Origin: Spirochaetota bacterium
Lineage (GTDB): Bacteria; Spirochaetota; Spirochaetia; Treponematales; Rectinemataceae
Length of the DNA: 64,000 nucleotides
Reading direction: 5' to 3'
NCBI GenBank assembly: GCA_026398595.1
Contig: JAPLSO010000052.1
Location: forward strand, 1 to 64,000
The notes under the pieces are model-generated. The model worked only from the letters and a program-made list of their open reading frames with translations, was not told the DNA's origin and ran no database searches. Positions 25,264-35,015 of the stretch are shown piece after piece. Numbering within the stretch: the stretch's first letter is position 1; every line of letters begins with the position of its first letter. The position numbers and the translations under genes are program-made.

Positions 25264-27379
25264 ATCTTTTCCTCACGATAAGCTGCTCAGGCGGCGCCTC
25301 GGCGGCTTCAGACAGTCGCTTCACCCGCTTGTAGAGCTGTTCCTGGGCGCCCTGGGGTTTTACCCCCGGCTCGGCCTCGGCTTTTTCCCAGCGTCCGCTT
25401 GAAAGGAGCCTGTAGGCGTGGGCCGTGTCCTGAAAATAGCACTCCAGAATCTTTCCGCAATCCCGCCTCAGCCTTTCGTCGAGAATCGGAAACATGAGTT
25501 CGACACGCCGTTCCAGATTCCTGGGCAGCCAATCCGCGCTGGCGAGGTAGATCTCCTCGTTGCCCCCATTGCCGAAGCGGAAGATTCGCGCGTGCTCAAG
25601 ATAGCGTCCCACGACGCTTCGCACTTCGATGCTCTCCGAAAGCCCGGGAATTCCCGGAAGAATCGTGCAGACACCCCGCACGTTCAACCTCACCGTCACT
25701 CCGGCCTTGGCCGCCTTATAGAGGGCTCCAACGATCTCCGAGTCCGAGAGGGCGTTGAGCTTTGCTGTTATCGCGCCGGGCGATTCGGGCGAACTGCGCT
25801 GGATTTCCCTGTAGATGAGGGAGAGTATGCGTTTCTTGAGGTCGAAGGGAGCTACTGCCAAGTTGGTGAGAGGCTGGATAGTCGAGTAGCCGGTGAGCAT
25901 GTTGAAGAAGGCCGATGCCTCTTGGCAGAGTTCCTCGTTCGTCGTGAAGAGGGAGAGGTCGGAATATATCTTCGCAGTTTTCTCGTTGTAGTTCCCTGTC
26001 GAGAGGTTGAGGTACTTCCGGATTGATCCGTCCTTGGCCTTTCTGATAACGAGGGCTGCCTTGGCGTGGACCTTGAGCCGCGCCACGCCGTAGGTGACAA
26101 TGGCCCCGGACTGCTCGAGTGTGGCCGCCCAGGTGATGTTCCGTTCCTCGTCGAAACGCGCCTTGAGTTCGACGACGACAGCCACCTGTTTGCGGTTGCG
26201 GGCAGCCCGTATCAAGGCCTTGACGATGGGCGACTCCCCCGAGGTTCTGTAGAGAGTCATCTTTATCGCCAGGACGCTGGGGTCATCGGCGGCCTCATCG
26301 AGGAAACGCTGGATGATGTCGAAGGACTCGTAAGGGAGATGGACGAGCCTATCCCCGGCCTCCAGTTCCTCCCAGACGCTGGCTCCTTCGGGGCCAGGAA
26401 GGCGTATCGGCGCCCAGGGGCTGTCCTTGAGCCTTGCGAGCGGCGATCTCTTGCCGCCGCCCTGTATCTCGAGAAAGAGGAGTTCGTAGAGACCGGAAAG
26501 ATCGATGGGGCCGTTCACCCTGTAGATGTCGGATTCACCGAGTTCCAGGCCTGACTGGAGCTGAGCGACCAAGCTTTTCGACTTGCCCGCCACGAAGAGC
26601 CTCACGGGAGTGGAATTCTGCCTTCCGGCGAGGACTTCCTCCATGGCCGTCAGAAAATCGTCCTGCCTGTCCTCATCGACGCCCGAATCCGCGTCTCGCG
26701 TCACCTTGAAGACGATCGAGCCGCGCACCTTGTGGCCCGGGAAGAGCCGTAGCGCATAGGTTGAAATGAGGTCCTCCACGAGGGCGTAGCGCAGGCCTCC
26801 GCCGCCCTTCTCGTCCAGCTGGGGAAGCTGGATGAAGCGGCCCAGGTTCTGGGGGACCTGGACGATGGCGTGGAGTTCCTCTCCTTTCTCGCTCACGAGC
26901 TCGAACCCGCAGTGGATGCGCAGGTTGCCCATGCTCGGGAAGGCGTCCTTCTCGACACGCAAGGGAGTGACCAGGGGAAAGACATACTCGGCGAAGTAGT
27001 TTTCCAGGTAGCGCTTTTCGCTCAAGGTCCAGCGCGCCGGCGGTACGATCTCCATGCCGGCAGCGGCCAGTCCAGGAAGGACCTCGCCTAGGAGGCAGGA
27101 GTACTGGCGCGCGACTATTTCTTTTACGCGGACGGCGATCGCATCGAGTATGGCGCGGGGCGTCATGCCCGTCGGATCCGTCGTGCCTTCGCCCCGCTTC
27201 GATGCGGCCTTGAGCCCTGCCACCCTGACCATGAAGAACTCGTCGAAGTTGGATGAGACGATATCGAGGAACTTCAGCCGCTCGAGGAGGGGTGTCTCCT
27301 TTCTGCAGGCCTCCTCGAGGACGCGGGCGTTGAACTCGATCCAGGAGAGTTCGCGGTTGTAGACGGGGTATTCTGCCAT
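25247..27379 (-). CDS. ppk1: Polyphosphate kinase 1
   Basis: This 710-residue enzyme reversibly makes polyphosphate from ATP. The N-terminal domain starts with NRELSWIEFNARVLEEA. The catalytic phospholipase-D-like domains hold RLKVHAKAALV with the phosphorylated His near 436, and YLEHARIFRFGNG with the second His near 600, followed by ASADWLPRNLERRVE. Length and motifs are normal. It lies 6 bases after the ppx gene and is co-transcribed with it. The two opposing activities in one operon are a common arrangement. Confidence 0.95.
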   Translation of the reverse strand: MAEYPVYNRELSWIEFNARVLEEACRKETPLLERLKFLDIVSSNFDEFFMVRVAGLKAASKRGEGTTDPTGMTPRAILDAIAVRVKEIVARQYSCLLGEVLPGLAAAGMEIVPPARWTLSEKRYLENYFAEYVFPLVTPLRVEKDAFPSMGNLRIHCGFELVSEKGEELHAIVQVPQNLGRFIQLPQLDEKGGGGLRYALVEDLISTYALRLFPGHKVRGSIVFKVTRDADSGVDEDRQDDFLTAMEEVLAGRQNSTPVRLFVAGKSKSLVAQLQSGLELGESDIYRVNGPIDLSGLYELLFLEIQGGGKRSPLARLKDSPWAPIRLPGPEGASVWEELEAGDRLVHLPYESFDIIQRFLDEAADDPSVLAIKMTLYRTSGESPIVKALIRAARNRKQVAVVVELKARFDEERNITWAATLEQSGAIVTYGVARLKVHAKAALVIRKAKDGSIRKYLNLSTGNYNEKTAKIYSDLSLFTTNEELCQEASAFFNMLTGYSTIQPLTNLAVAPFDLKKRILSLIYREIQRSSPESPGAITAKLNALSDSEIVGALYKAAKAGVTVRLNVRGVCTILPGIPGLSESIEVRSVVGRYLEHARIFRFGNGGNEEIYLASADWLPRNLERRVELMFPILDERLRRDCGKILECYFQDTAHAYRLLSSGRWEKAEAEPGVKPQGAQEQLYKRVKRLSEAAEAPPEQLIVRKRFKSGR

Positions 27380-27385
27380 GATCGC

Positions 27386-28942
27386 TTACACAATGGTCGG
27401 CGTCATGCCGAAAACTTCATCGAACAGGTCGCCCTTGTCCGCAAGCGAGAGGCGCTCGAGGGAGAAATCGAGGTTCTTGTCCGAGTGGATGAGAAAGCGG
27501 TCTCCATTCTTTTCGAAGCTCGCGCCGGTCATCCTCCCGGAATGGCTGCGGTCCAGGGCATCGGCTACCCTCAGGATGGCGGAGAGCTTCATCACGTTTA
27601 TCCTGTCCTCGCGGGGCAAGGAGATGTAGTTGAGGTGGGTCGGGGAAGGGGAATTTTTCCGGTGGTATCGGACGACATTGGACACGATGTTGATGTCGGC
27701 CCGGTTGAGTCCGAAGAACTCGGAGTTGGCGACAATGTACTCGCCGTGGCGGTGGTGGCCGGAAGCCCGTATATAGGTGCCTATGTCGTGGAGGATGGCT
27801 GCCGTCTCGAGGAGAAGCCGCTCTCTCCTGCCCATGCCATAGTCGGCCGCAAGAGTGTCGAAGATGGTCAGGCTCGAGGACCGGACATTCTTTGCGTGGT
27901 TCTCGTCGTAGTGGTAGCGCTTGCCCACGGCCTTGGCCGAGGCGACGACCTGGAGCTCCAGTTCCTCCTCTATGTCGAGGTCGAGTCCCCGCATCTCGGC
28001 GAGCAGCAGGCCCTCGCGTATGGATACATTGGGCACAATGACCAGCTCGGCTCCCGTTCTGGCGAGGAAGAGCGACTCTATGGCCAGGCTCGATGCCAGG
28101 CCGTCGGCTTCGGACCAGGGCAGGTGATAAGTGGCTATGCACTCTTCGACGGAGAGCTTGGAAATAGACTGGGTAAAGGCCAGGAAGGGTTCACGCTCGA
28201 GAATGGAATAGGTTGGGAAGCTCCTGCCAGCGACGCAGTTGGCGGCGAAACGGGCGTCGGAGCCGATCACGATGAAGGTTTTCACGGTCTCGAGGGGGAG
28301 ATCCTCGTCCATGAGGTCGCAGGTCATGCGTATGTTGCTGGCCAGGTATTCTTCCAGGTAGTCCTTGGGGGTCCCGGCCTCCCGCATATGCTCGTCGAGC
28401 CGCAAGGTCCCCAGGTTGAGGCTATGGCTGGACACCATCTTGCCTCTGCGCAGGAGCATGATCTCCGTGGTCCCGCCGCCCACCTCGAGGATCATCGAGT
28501 TGGTTTTCGTGAGGAGCTTCCTTTCATCCTGGAGCGCCTGCTGCACGGCGAGGTACATGAGGTGGTTTTCCTCGATATCCTCGACCACCCGTATCTTGAA
28601 GCCTGTCTGGAGGGCGACCCTGTCCACGAAGGTGTCGCGGTTGGCTGCCTCTCTCAAGGCGCTTGTCCCGATGGCTTTGGCGTCCTCGGGCGCAATACCG
28701 TAGCCCGCGAGCAGTTCCTTGAACGAGGCGAGGACAGCCATGCTTTCTCGGATGGCTTCCCGCCCGATGCTGCCCTGGGTGAAGACATCGCGCCCAATGC
28801 GGCTGGCCTTGCCGGCTCGGTCGAGGACCTTCATGACGCCAGACCCGTCGATGGATGCGACAAGGAGTCGCGTCCCCGTCGAACCGACTTCGATGGCGGC
28901 GACGGGATTGGTCGTCTTGGCGCCGGCATCTTCTCCCTTCAT
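27386..28942 (-). CDS. ppx: Exopolyphosphatase/GppA-type phosphatase with HD domain
   Basis: The 518-residue protein has an N-terminal ASKHA-fold Ppx/GppA domain (AAIEVGSTGTRLLVA at the start, ALREAANRD, then ILEVGGGTTEIMLL near 150) and a C-terminal HD-type domain with AAILHDIGTYI and GHHRHGEYI. The family hydrolyses terminal phosphates of polyphosphate or pppGpp. ATG 28942 is chosen because it has the SD CAGGAG and the homology starts just after; an in-frame ATG at 28987 lies beyond the -10 box. It is divergently transcribed from the lipoprotein gene at 29059. Confidence 0.9.
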   Translation of the reverse strand: MKGEDAGAKTTNPVAAIEVGSTGTRLLVASIDGSGVMKVLDRAGKASRIGRDVFTQGSIGREAIRESMAVLASFKELLAGYGIAPEDAKAIGTSALREAANRDTFVDRVALQTGFKIRVVEDIEENHLMYLAVQQALQDERKLLTKTNSMILEVGGGTTEIMLLRRGKMVSSHSLNLGTLRLDEHMREAGTPKDYLEEYLASNIRMTCDLMDEDLPLETVKTFIVIGSDARFAANCVAGRSFPTYSILEREPFLAFTQSISKLSVEECIATYHLPWSEADGLASSLAIESLFLARTGAELVIVPNVSIREGLLLAEMRGLDLDIEEELELQVVASAKAVGKRYHYDENHAKNVRSSSLTIFDTLAADYGMGRRERLLLETAAILHDIGTYIRASGHHRHGEYIVANSEFFGLNRADINIVSNVVRYHRKNSPSPTHLNYISLPREDRINVMKLSAILRVADALDRSHSGRMTGASFEKNGDRFLIHSDKNLDFSLERLSLADKGDLFDEVFGMTPTIV

Positions 28943-28977
28943 CGATACGCTCCTGTGAAAAAATGGAATATCCGAGC

Positions 28978-29007
28978 ATTGTACCACGGGTTTTCCGCTT
29001 CTGTCAC
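28978..29007 (-). promoter_or_regulatory. ppx-ppk1 promoter
   Basis: On the minus strand GTGACA (29002-29007), 18 bp, TACAAT (28978-28983). The leader to ATG 28942 is about 30 bases and includes the SD. Confidence 0.5.
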
Positions 29008-29020
29008 AGGAGACCGCGCC

Positions 29021-29050
29021 TTTACCAAGATCGTGGCTCCGATGTACACT
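29021..29050 (+). promoter_or_regulatory. Possible promoter of the SH3-like lipoprotein gene
   Basis: TTTACC (29021-29026), 18 bp, TACACT (29045-29050). The ATG at 29059 lies 8 bases after the -10 box with no SD. Confidence 0.35.
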
Positions 29051-29058
29051 TCCGGCGA

Positions 29059-30456
29059 ATGAACAGCTTGGACCAAAGGCGGCGCCGCTTCGGCGCGGTC
29101 GTCATATCCCTGATCCTTCTCCTCTCCCTCGCCTCCTGTTCCCCCCGTCGCATCGGCTGGGGACTTCTCTTGTGGACAGTGCAGGGAACACAGGCCAAAG
29201 CGGGAACCATCGTTCCCGTCTACCTCAAATCCAACATCACCAAGGTCTTCGTCATCGGTCTGGAATCCGAGCAGGGACGAAAAATCGAGGTTCCCCTCTG
29301 GCAGCTCGAGCTGTACCGCTCCAAATCGGCGGCCAATAAGCGTGTCGCCGCGCTGGGAAGCCTTGTCTCCATATATCTGGTCGCCGTCAAGGATGGCCTA
29401 CCTGTCAGGGAAAAACCCGATAATATATCCAAGAAGGTTTACAGGCTCCGCGACGGCGAGATGGTGAAGGCCCTCGAGCTGGTCAAGGGCGAGGATCTTT
29501 ACACAGGCAAGCAGAAGCTGCCCGGGGATTGGTACAAAGTGCTCTCCATGGACGGCACCCTCGGCTACAGCTTCAGTTACTCCATGCGTGTTTTCGACGA
29601 ATCCCGGGGAGAGGTGCCTGCCCTGGAGCGTTCTCAGACCGACCCCGAAGCCCTGAACGAACTCTTTTCCAAGGCCTGGCGGCCAGCCTGGTACGCGACG
29701 ATGATGGAGGAGAACCTTGTCGATCTGGATTACTTTGATCTCAGGTTTGGTTTTTTCAGCGACGCCATCAACAAGCAGATCCGCGTTGAGATGCCAGGCG
29801 ACTCGAAAACTTTCTCCTATAACTCCATAACCCAGGAATCCGGATGGCTCGAATTCGGCCCCAGCGACCTGAGGGTCAAGCTCGAGGGACAGGATTCCAT
29901 CCTGGTCGCATGGGGACCCATCCCCGACGGCGAGCCTGAGGACTTGGCAGGTTGGAAGGCCGGGGACAGCTACCTGCGCTTCATCGTGCCCCCGGGCGAT
30001 CTGCGTGTAACGATCCGCGCCGAGGAAGCCCGCCGATCCTCGGCCATGAAGGACTTCTTCGCCTCACTCTCCGGAAAGAACGCCTCCGCTCTCGACTCCC
30101 AGGGCCTGCTCAAGACGACGTCTGTGTCGGGCAGCTCTCTGGAACTCTGGCCCAGCGGGAGCTTTTCCTGGAAAGGCGCCCAGGCCCTCCCAGCGGGCTT
30201 CGCCCCCGAGGAAGGCAGGGACGAGGAAATGAAGGGCAGTGCCGTCTTTGGCCTGAGGCTTGCGCCCGAACTCTCGACCTCATGGCAGGGGGGCTTCTCC
30301 CTGTATTCGGACTCAGGGCGGGCGAGGGCTGACTATCTGTACAGGATTGGACTCGACGATATTGTTCTCGCGCGAGCGACCCCGGTGGCCCCGGGGATGC
30401 TGGTCTCGGGAATAGACAATAGGCTTGGGATGATCTCCTTCGCCTTTTCCAGGTAG
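29059..30456 (+). CDS. Lipoprotein with SH3-like domain, function unknown
   Basis: A 465-residue protein with a lipoprotein signal peptide (LASC lipobox, Cys 27). Residues about 95-175 resemble a bacterial SH3 domain (GLPVREKPDNISKKVYRLRDGEMV, in part, then WYKVLSMDGTLGYSFS). Such domains often bind cell-wall components. The C-terminal 250 residues are beta-rich with no recognised family. I believe similar lipoproteins occur in spirochaetes, but no function is known to me. ATG 29059 follows a -10-like box at 8 bases and has no SD. The next gene starts 9 bases after the stop. Confidence 0.6.
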   Translation: MNSLDQRRRRFGAVVISLILLLSLASCSPRRIGWGLLLWTVQGTQAKAGTIVPVYLKSNITKVFVIGLESEQGRKIEVPLWQLELYRSKSAANKRVAALGSLVSIYLVAVKDGLPVREKPDNISKKVYRLRDGEMVKALELVKGEDLYTGKQKLPGDWYKVLSMDGTLGYSFSYSMRVFDESRGEVPALERSQTDPEALNELFSKAWRPAWYATMMEENLVDLDYFDLRFGFFSDAINKQIRVEMPGDSKTFSYNSITQESGWLEFGPSDLRVKLEGQDSILVAWGPIPDGEPEDLAGWKAGDSYLRFIVPPGDLRVTIRAEEARRSSAMKDFFASLSGKNASALDSQGLLKTTSVSGSSLELWPSGSFSWKGAQALPAGFAPEEGRDEEMKGSAVFGLRLAPELSTSWQGGFSLYSDSGRARADYLYRIGLDDIVLARATPVAPGMLVSGIDNRLGMISFAFSR

Positions 30457-30465
30457 GTTTACAGA

Positions 30466-32409
30466 GTGGCCTTTGTCCAGTTGAGCGGGATATGCCTATC
30501 CTTTGGCGCCCGAGACCTCATCAAATCGGCGACCCTAAGCCTGATGGAAGGTTCGAGGGCTGCCCTTGCCGGCCCCAACGGGGTAGGCAAGTCCACCCTC
30601 ATGAAGATAGCCGCCGGTCTCGTCAAGGCCGACTCGGGCGATCTGGCAATCACCAAGGGCGCGCGAATATCCTACCTGCCCCAGACTAACGTAATACTCG
30701 GCTCGGGCACCATTCTCGAAGAGGCAGAAGGAGCCTTCGGTCGAATCACGGAGCTCCTCGTCAGGCAGGAGGATCTCGGGCGGAAGCTCCAGGCGAAAGG
30801 CCTCGACGACAGGCAGACAGCCAGGCTGCTGGCCGAATTCGACGAGCTTGGCAGGGCGGTGGAGTCGAGCGGCTATTTTCGCCGGGCCGAATTTATCTCG
30901 GGGGTCCTCGGAGGCCTCGGCTTCTACGAGCGCGATTTCGACCGCACTGCTAGTGAGCTGTCGGGCGGCTGGCAGATGCGCCTCGCCCTGGCCAGGATTC
31001 TTCTCGAGGATCCCGACATCCTTCTCCTCGATGAACCTACGAACTATCTCGACCTCGAGGCGAGAACTTGGCTCGAAGGTTTCCTCGCCGACTACCGCGG
31101 CGGTGTCCTCCTCGTCTCCCACGATCGGTACTTTCTCGACGTTACGGTCAAGGAGGTTTACGAACTCTTCAATGGCAAGCTTTCACGTTATCCCGGCATT
31201 TATTCAGGCTACGAAGTCAGACGATCGAAGGAACTCGAGGCCATCTTCGAATCCTGGGAACGCCAGCAGGAGGAGATCCGGAACATTGAGGATTTTATCC
31301 GCCGCTTCCGGTACAAGGCAACCAAGGCTTCCCAGGTACAGAGCAGGATCAAGATGCTCGAAAAGATCGTGCCCATCGAAATCCCCGAGGGGATGAAGCG
31401 CATTCATTTCAAGTTTCCCCCGGCGCCCCATTCGGGGAAAATGACGCTCAAGGCCGAGGGCCTGGGCAAGTCCTACGGCGATCTGCGTGTCCTCGACAAC
31501 CTGTCCCTGGAGATCGAACGGGGCAAAAAGATCGCTTTCGTAGGCCCCAACGGAGCGGGCAAGTCCACGCTCATGCGTATTATCGCCGGGGCCGACAGGG
31601 ACTATGAAGGGAACTTAAGCCTCGGATCGGGCGTCGAAATAGCCTATTTCGCCCAGAACTCGGCCGAGAGGATGGCCTCTGAACGCACGGTCGAGGAAGA
31701 GGCCGAAACAGTCTGTCCCAATGCTCTCCTGCCCAAACTGCGCAATCTCCTGGGTGCCTTCCTCTTCCGCGGCGACGATGTCGAGAAATCCGTATCCGTG
31801 CTCTCCGGCGGTGAACGTTCACGCCTCGCCCTTCTCAAGATGCTGATGCACCCAGCCAATCTTCTCGTTCTCGACGAGCCCACCAACCACCTCGATCTCA
31901 CCTCCAAGGATGTCCTTCTGGACGCGCTCAAGGCCTTCGAGGGTACGGTGCTCTTCGTCTCCCATGACCGGGACTTCATAGAGGAACTCGCCGACATGGT
32001 CCTTGAACTTGAGGCCGGGACGACACCCAGGCTCTACTTCGGAGATTATCGCTACTACTTGGAGAAGAAGGCCGCCATCGATGCGGAACTGTCCCAGAGC
32101 CTGGCCGCGCTGGATTCTTCATTGCAATCGCCAGGCTCCTTGCTGACTGCCTCCTGGGAGGAGGAAAAGGCTCAGAAGGCGAGACTCAGAAAATTAAGGC
32201 GCCGCGAGGAAGAGATCACCGAGCGGCTGTCGGGTGTGTCGGCTGGCAAGAAAGCCCTCGAAGAGACCATGGCGAAGCCTGAAAACTACTCCGACGGAAC
32301 GAAGATGAAGAAGCTTCTCGCCCAGCTCAAGGCCCTCGAGGGAGAGGCGTCTGACCTGAACGAGGAATGGCTCGATATAGCTGAAGCCCTATCGGACGAA
32401 AACGAATAA
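30466..32409 (+). CDS. ABC-F family ATPase
   Basis: A 647-residue cytoplasmic protein with two ABC domains and no membrane segments. Walker A motifs are GPNGVGKST (36-44) and GPNGAGKST (near 357-365). Signatures are LSGGWQMRLALA and LSGGERSRLALL; Walker B is followed by DEPTNYLDLE and DEPTNHLDLT, typical of ABC-F. A charged linker (about 245-310) joins the domains, and the C-terminus is a coiled coil (KARLRKLRRREEEITERL, then KLLAQLKALEGEASDLNEE) as in Uup-type members. ABC-F proteins act on ribosomes. The start is GTG 30466. It ends 4 bases from a convergent gene. Confidence 0.9.
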   Translation: MAFVQLSGICLSFGARDLIKSATLSLMEGSRAALAGPNGVGKSTLMKIAAGLVKADSGDLAITKGARISYLPQTNVILGSGTILEEAEGAFGRITELLVRQEDLGRKLQAKGLDDRQTARLLAEFDELGRAVESSGYFRRAEFISGVLGGLGFYERDFDRTASELSGGWQMRLALARILLEDPDILLLDEPTNYLDLEARTWLEGFLADYRGGVLLVSHDRYFLDVTVKEVYELFNGKLSRYPGIYSGYEVRRSKELEAIFESWERQQEEIRNIEDFIRRFRYKATKASQVQSRIKMLEKIVPIEIPEGMKRIHFKFPPAPHSGKMTLKAEGLGKSYGDLRVLDNLSLEIERGKKIAFVGPNGAGKSTLMRIIAGADRDYEGNLSLGSGVEIAYFAQNSAERMASERTVEEEAETVCPNALLPKLRNLLGAFLFRGDDVEKSVSVLSGGERSRLALLKMLMHPANLLVLDEPTNHLDLTSKDVLLDALKAFEGTVLFVSHDRDFIEELADMVLELEAGTTPRLYFGDYRYYLEKKAAIDAELSQSLAALDSSLQSPGSLLTASWEEEKAQKARLRKLRRREEEITERLSGVSAGKKALEETMAKPENYSDGTKMKKLLAQLKALEGEASDLNEEWLDIAEALSDENE

Positions 32410-32413
32410 AAGG

Positions 32414-32860
32414 CTACTGTTTCGGAGCCGCGGCTGGGCTAGGTTCCAGTTTGGCCAGCAGATTCTGGGAGAGGATCTTCCAGGTCGCGGGCAGGCTCTG
32501 TCCGCTCTCGGCCGAATACTTCGCCAGCACTGCCTTGAAGCCCGCGATGGCCTGGGCCTTGTTGCCCTGTTTGTATTCTATGAAGGCCAGTTCATACATG
32601 GCCGTGACGATGAGATCAGGTTCGTTGGGGAAGCGCTCGAGCAGGGCCTGGTAATAATACCTGGCTCCCTTCCAGTCGTAGCTGTCGGATCGCTCCTGGG
32701 CCTTCTGGATGATCTCAGCCGAGGACATGCCTTCGGGAATGGCCGGGAGCGCTGTGGCGCAGGAGAGCGCGAGCAGGGAAAGAAGAACGATCAAGAGGAC
32801 GGCTGCTCCGCTCCTCCTCTGTTTCCTCGACGGTGACAGGCCTGAAAATACTTCGTACAT
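32414..32860 (-). CDS. Small TPR-like lipoprotein
   Basis: A 148-residue protein with a signal peptide ending at a lipobox-like LALSC (Cys 34). Two or three tetratricopeptide-like helical repeats follow: SYDWKGARYYYQALLERFP and AMYELAFIEYKQGNKAQAIA, then AGFKAVLAKY. The ending is Ala/Pro-rich. TPR lipoproteins of this size usually serve as scaffolds in envelope complexes; the partner is unknown. An ATG at 32860 is used. Confidence 0.65.
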   Translation of the reverse strand: MYEVFSGLSPSRKQRRSGAAVLLIVLLSLLALSCATALPAIPEGMSSAEIIQKAQERSDSYDWKGARYYYQALLERFPNEPDLIVTAMYELAFIEYKQGNKAQAIAGFKAVLAKYSAESGQSLPATWKILSQNLLAKLEPSPAAAPKQ

Positions 32861-32945
32861 AGTCTCCCCTTCGCTTGGGCCAGTATGCTATACTTCCGCG
32901 GCCGGGGTCAATCGAGGGCTGAAAGTCCGGCTTAAAAGGAACAGT

Positions 32946-33644
32946 ATGCTCGCGACCATCATCAACGCCATAGCCATTGTCATCGGCTCCCTCGCCGGCC
33001 TTTTAATCAGGAAAGGCATACCTGAACGCTTCCAGAAGATCATCTTCCAGGCCGCCGGCATCATCTCTCTCGTCATCGGATTCCAGATGGCGCTCAGGAC
33101 CACTCATATCCTGGCCTTCGCCGTCGCCCTCATTCTGGGCGGGCTGGCGGGCACCCTCCTCGACATCGAGGGAGGAATCCTCAGGCTGGGCGAAAGGATC
33201 AAACACCGCTTCGCTGGCGGGTCGGAGGACTCGACCTTCGCGCTCGGTTTCCTCAACGCATCGGTCCTCTACTGCACGGGCGCCATGGCCATCGTCGGCT
33301 CCTTCAAGGCGGGAACCGAGGGCGACTTCTCACTCATCCTAACAAAGAGCGTTCTCGATAGTATCATGTCGGTGATTTTCGCCGGGGCCCTGGGCCCAGG
33401 TGTGATCTTCTCCGCCTTTTCCGTCCTGCTTTATCAGGGAGTCCTGACCATCGCCTCTACCTGGGTCAAACCCTTCGTCAGCGACATCATGCTCGCCGAA
33501 CTGACGGCCGTGGGCGGCTCCCTCGTCGTCATGGTGGGGCTGGGCCTTCTCGACATCAAGAAGATGAAGACTGGCGACTTCCTCCCCGCCCTGATCTTTT
33601 CCATCCTCCTGGTCCTTGTATTTCCTTATGTATCATTCCTATAA
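32946..33644 (+). CDS. DUF554 membrane protein (YqgA/YdfK family)
   Basis: A 232-residue inner-membrane protein with about seven helices. It starts with the family pattern TIINAIAIVIGSLAGLLI, then GFQMALRT and FLNASVLYCTGAMAIVGSF, which is the most conserved DUF554 block, and LTAVGGSLVVMVGLGLL. The function of the family is not established. ATG 32946 has SD AAAAGGAAC. Its 3' end overlaps the promoter of the next gene. Confidence 0.85.
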   Translation: MLATIINAIAIVIGSLAGLLIRKGIPERFQKIIFQAAGIISLVIGFQMALRTTHILAFAVALILGGLAGTLLDIEGGILRLGERIKHRFAGGSEDSTFALGFLNASVLYCTGAMAIVGSFKAGTEGDFSLILTKSVLDSIMSVIFAGALGPGVIFSAFSVLLYQGVLTIASTWVKPFVSDIMLAELTAVGGSLVVMVGLGLLDIKKMKTGDFLPALIFSILLVLVFPYVSFL

Positions 33645-33645
33645 T
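33616..33645 (+). promoter_or_regulatory. Promoter of the acyltransferase gene pair
   Basis: TTGTAT (33616-33621), 18 bp, perfect TATAAT (33640-33645), overlapping the stop of the DUF554 gene. The leader to ATG 33670 is about 18 bases with SD GAGGAG. Confidence 0.55.
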
Positions 33646-33669
33646 TGCCGAGGAGAATAACAGCAAGCG

Positions 33670-35010
33670 ATGGGAACCGAGAAGAACCGCCGATTCTCAC
33701 GCACCAAGCACGTCGACGAATCAGGTGCCTGGTACAACCTGGACAACGCGGGCATCATCATGCCCGCGGTCGTCGATTCCGTGAATACGGAACTCTTCCG
33801 CCTGGAAGCCGTTCTTGATGCCGAGCCCGACGCCGAAATCCTCAGGAAAGCCCTCGCCCAGACCACAGCCCGCTTCCACTATTTCAACGTCACCCTCAAA
33901 AGGGGCTTGTTCTGGTATTACCTCGACCAGTGCGGGACCAGCCCGCCTCTCTATTCCGACGACTCGGATCCCTGCCAAGGCTGGGACATCAACAAGCGAG
34001 GCACCCGCCTTTTCCGTGTCCTTCTCTCAGGGAGGAGGGTCGCCTGCGAATTTTCCCACGCCCTCACCGACGGTTCGGGCGGCTTCTCCTTCATGAAGAC
34101 CTTTCTCACGCGCTACTTCAGCCTCATCGGAATCGCTCCGGGAACCGAATTGGGAACAGGCGAATTCGCCGACATCCTGGACATCGAAGACCAGGCTCAT
34201 CTGGAGGAATACGAGGACGGATACCAGAAATACTTCCCCGGAAAGCTTCCTCTCCCCGAACCCAATCCATCCGCCTGGCATCAGTTGGGCGACAGACTGC
34301 CCAAGGGCGAGTACAGGATCATTACGGGATCCCTGGATCTTCCGGCCCTTCTTGCCGAAGCCAAGAAGCGCAATGTCACACTCACGGAGTTCCTGGCCGC
34401 CGTCTACCTCGACGCCCTCCAGGAACTCTGGTTCTCCCTGCCCAAGCGTCCCAGAGAGCACTTCATCAGCCTCGAGATACCAGTGAACCTGCGGCAGTTC
34501 TTCCCCTCGAAAACCAACAGGAATTTCTCCCTCTTTATCCTCCTGAGAGAAAACCTCCAACTCGGCAGAAGGAGCTTCGATGAGCTCGTCAAACGGGCTC
34601 ACTACCAGATGCGGCTCGAACACGACATCAAGTCGATCTCAAGGCAGATAGCCCGCAACGCGGGTGGAACGAGGAATTTCGCGGTGAGGATAATTCCCCT
34701 TTTCATCAAGGACATCTTCGCCAGGATACTCTTCGCCAAACTTGGCGAAACCATGCTGAGCGGCTTCATCACCAACATGGGCCAGATCAGGCTGCCACCC
34801 GGCGTGGAACTTCATATAGAGAGCTTCGCTTTCGTACCACCCCCCAGTACCACGACCCTGACCAATATCGCGGTCAATTCCTGGAAGGGGCGGCTCATCG
34901 TGACCTTTGGCAGTCTGGCCGTCTCGCGTGAACTCGAACGGCTTTTCTTCACGAGGTTACGCAGCCTCGGATTCGCCGCAAGCGTACGCTGCCGCGGCGA
35001 AGAGGAGTGA
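33670..35010 (+). CDS. Condensation-fold acyltransferase (alcohol acetyltransferase-like)
   Basis: A 446-residue cytoplasmic protein of the CoA-dependent acyltransferase/condensation superfamily. The active-site motif H-x-x-x-D-G is present as SHALTDGSGG near residue 122. A second typical block is EFLAAVYLDAL near 240, and IPVNLRQFFPSKTNRNF near 275-290 resembles the family's PVNLR region. The substrate is unknown; relatives join acyl-CoA to alcohols or lipids. It is followed 5 bases on by a zinc-ribbon membrane protein, and the two appear to act together. Confidence 0.7.
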   Translation: MGTEKNRRFSRTKHVDESGAWYNLDNAGIIMPAVVDSVNTELFRLEAVLDAEPDAEILRKALAQTTARFHYFNVTLKRGLFWYYLDQCGTSPPLYSDDSDPCQGWDINKRGTRLFRVLLSGRRVACEFSHALTDGSGGFSFMKTFLTRYFSLIGIAPGTELGTGEFADILDIEDQAHLEEYEDGYQKYFPGKLPLPEPNPSAWHQLGDRLPKGEYRIITGSLDLPALLAEAKKRNVTLTEFLAAVYLDALQELWFSLPKRPREHFISLEIPVNLRQFFPSKTNRNFSLFILLRENLQLGRRSFDELVKRAHYQMRLEHDIKSISRQIARNAGGTRNFAVRIIPLFIKDIFARILFAKLGETMLSGFITNMGQIRLPPGVELHIESFAFVPPPSTTTLTNIAVNSWKGRLIVTFGSLAVSRELERLFFTRLRSLGFAASVRCRGEEE

Positions 35011-35015
35011 CAACC

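Noticed and set aside
27485-29062. A 525-codon plus-strand open frame opposite ppx
   Set aside because: It runs antisense to a clear exopolyphosphatase with family motifs; its own translation is Gly/Val/Glu-rich with no recognisable domain. GC-rich codon bias produces such shadows.
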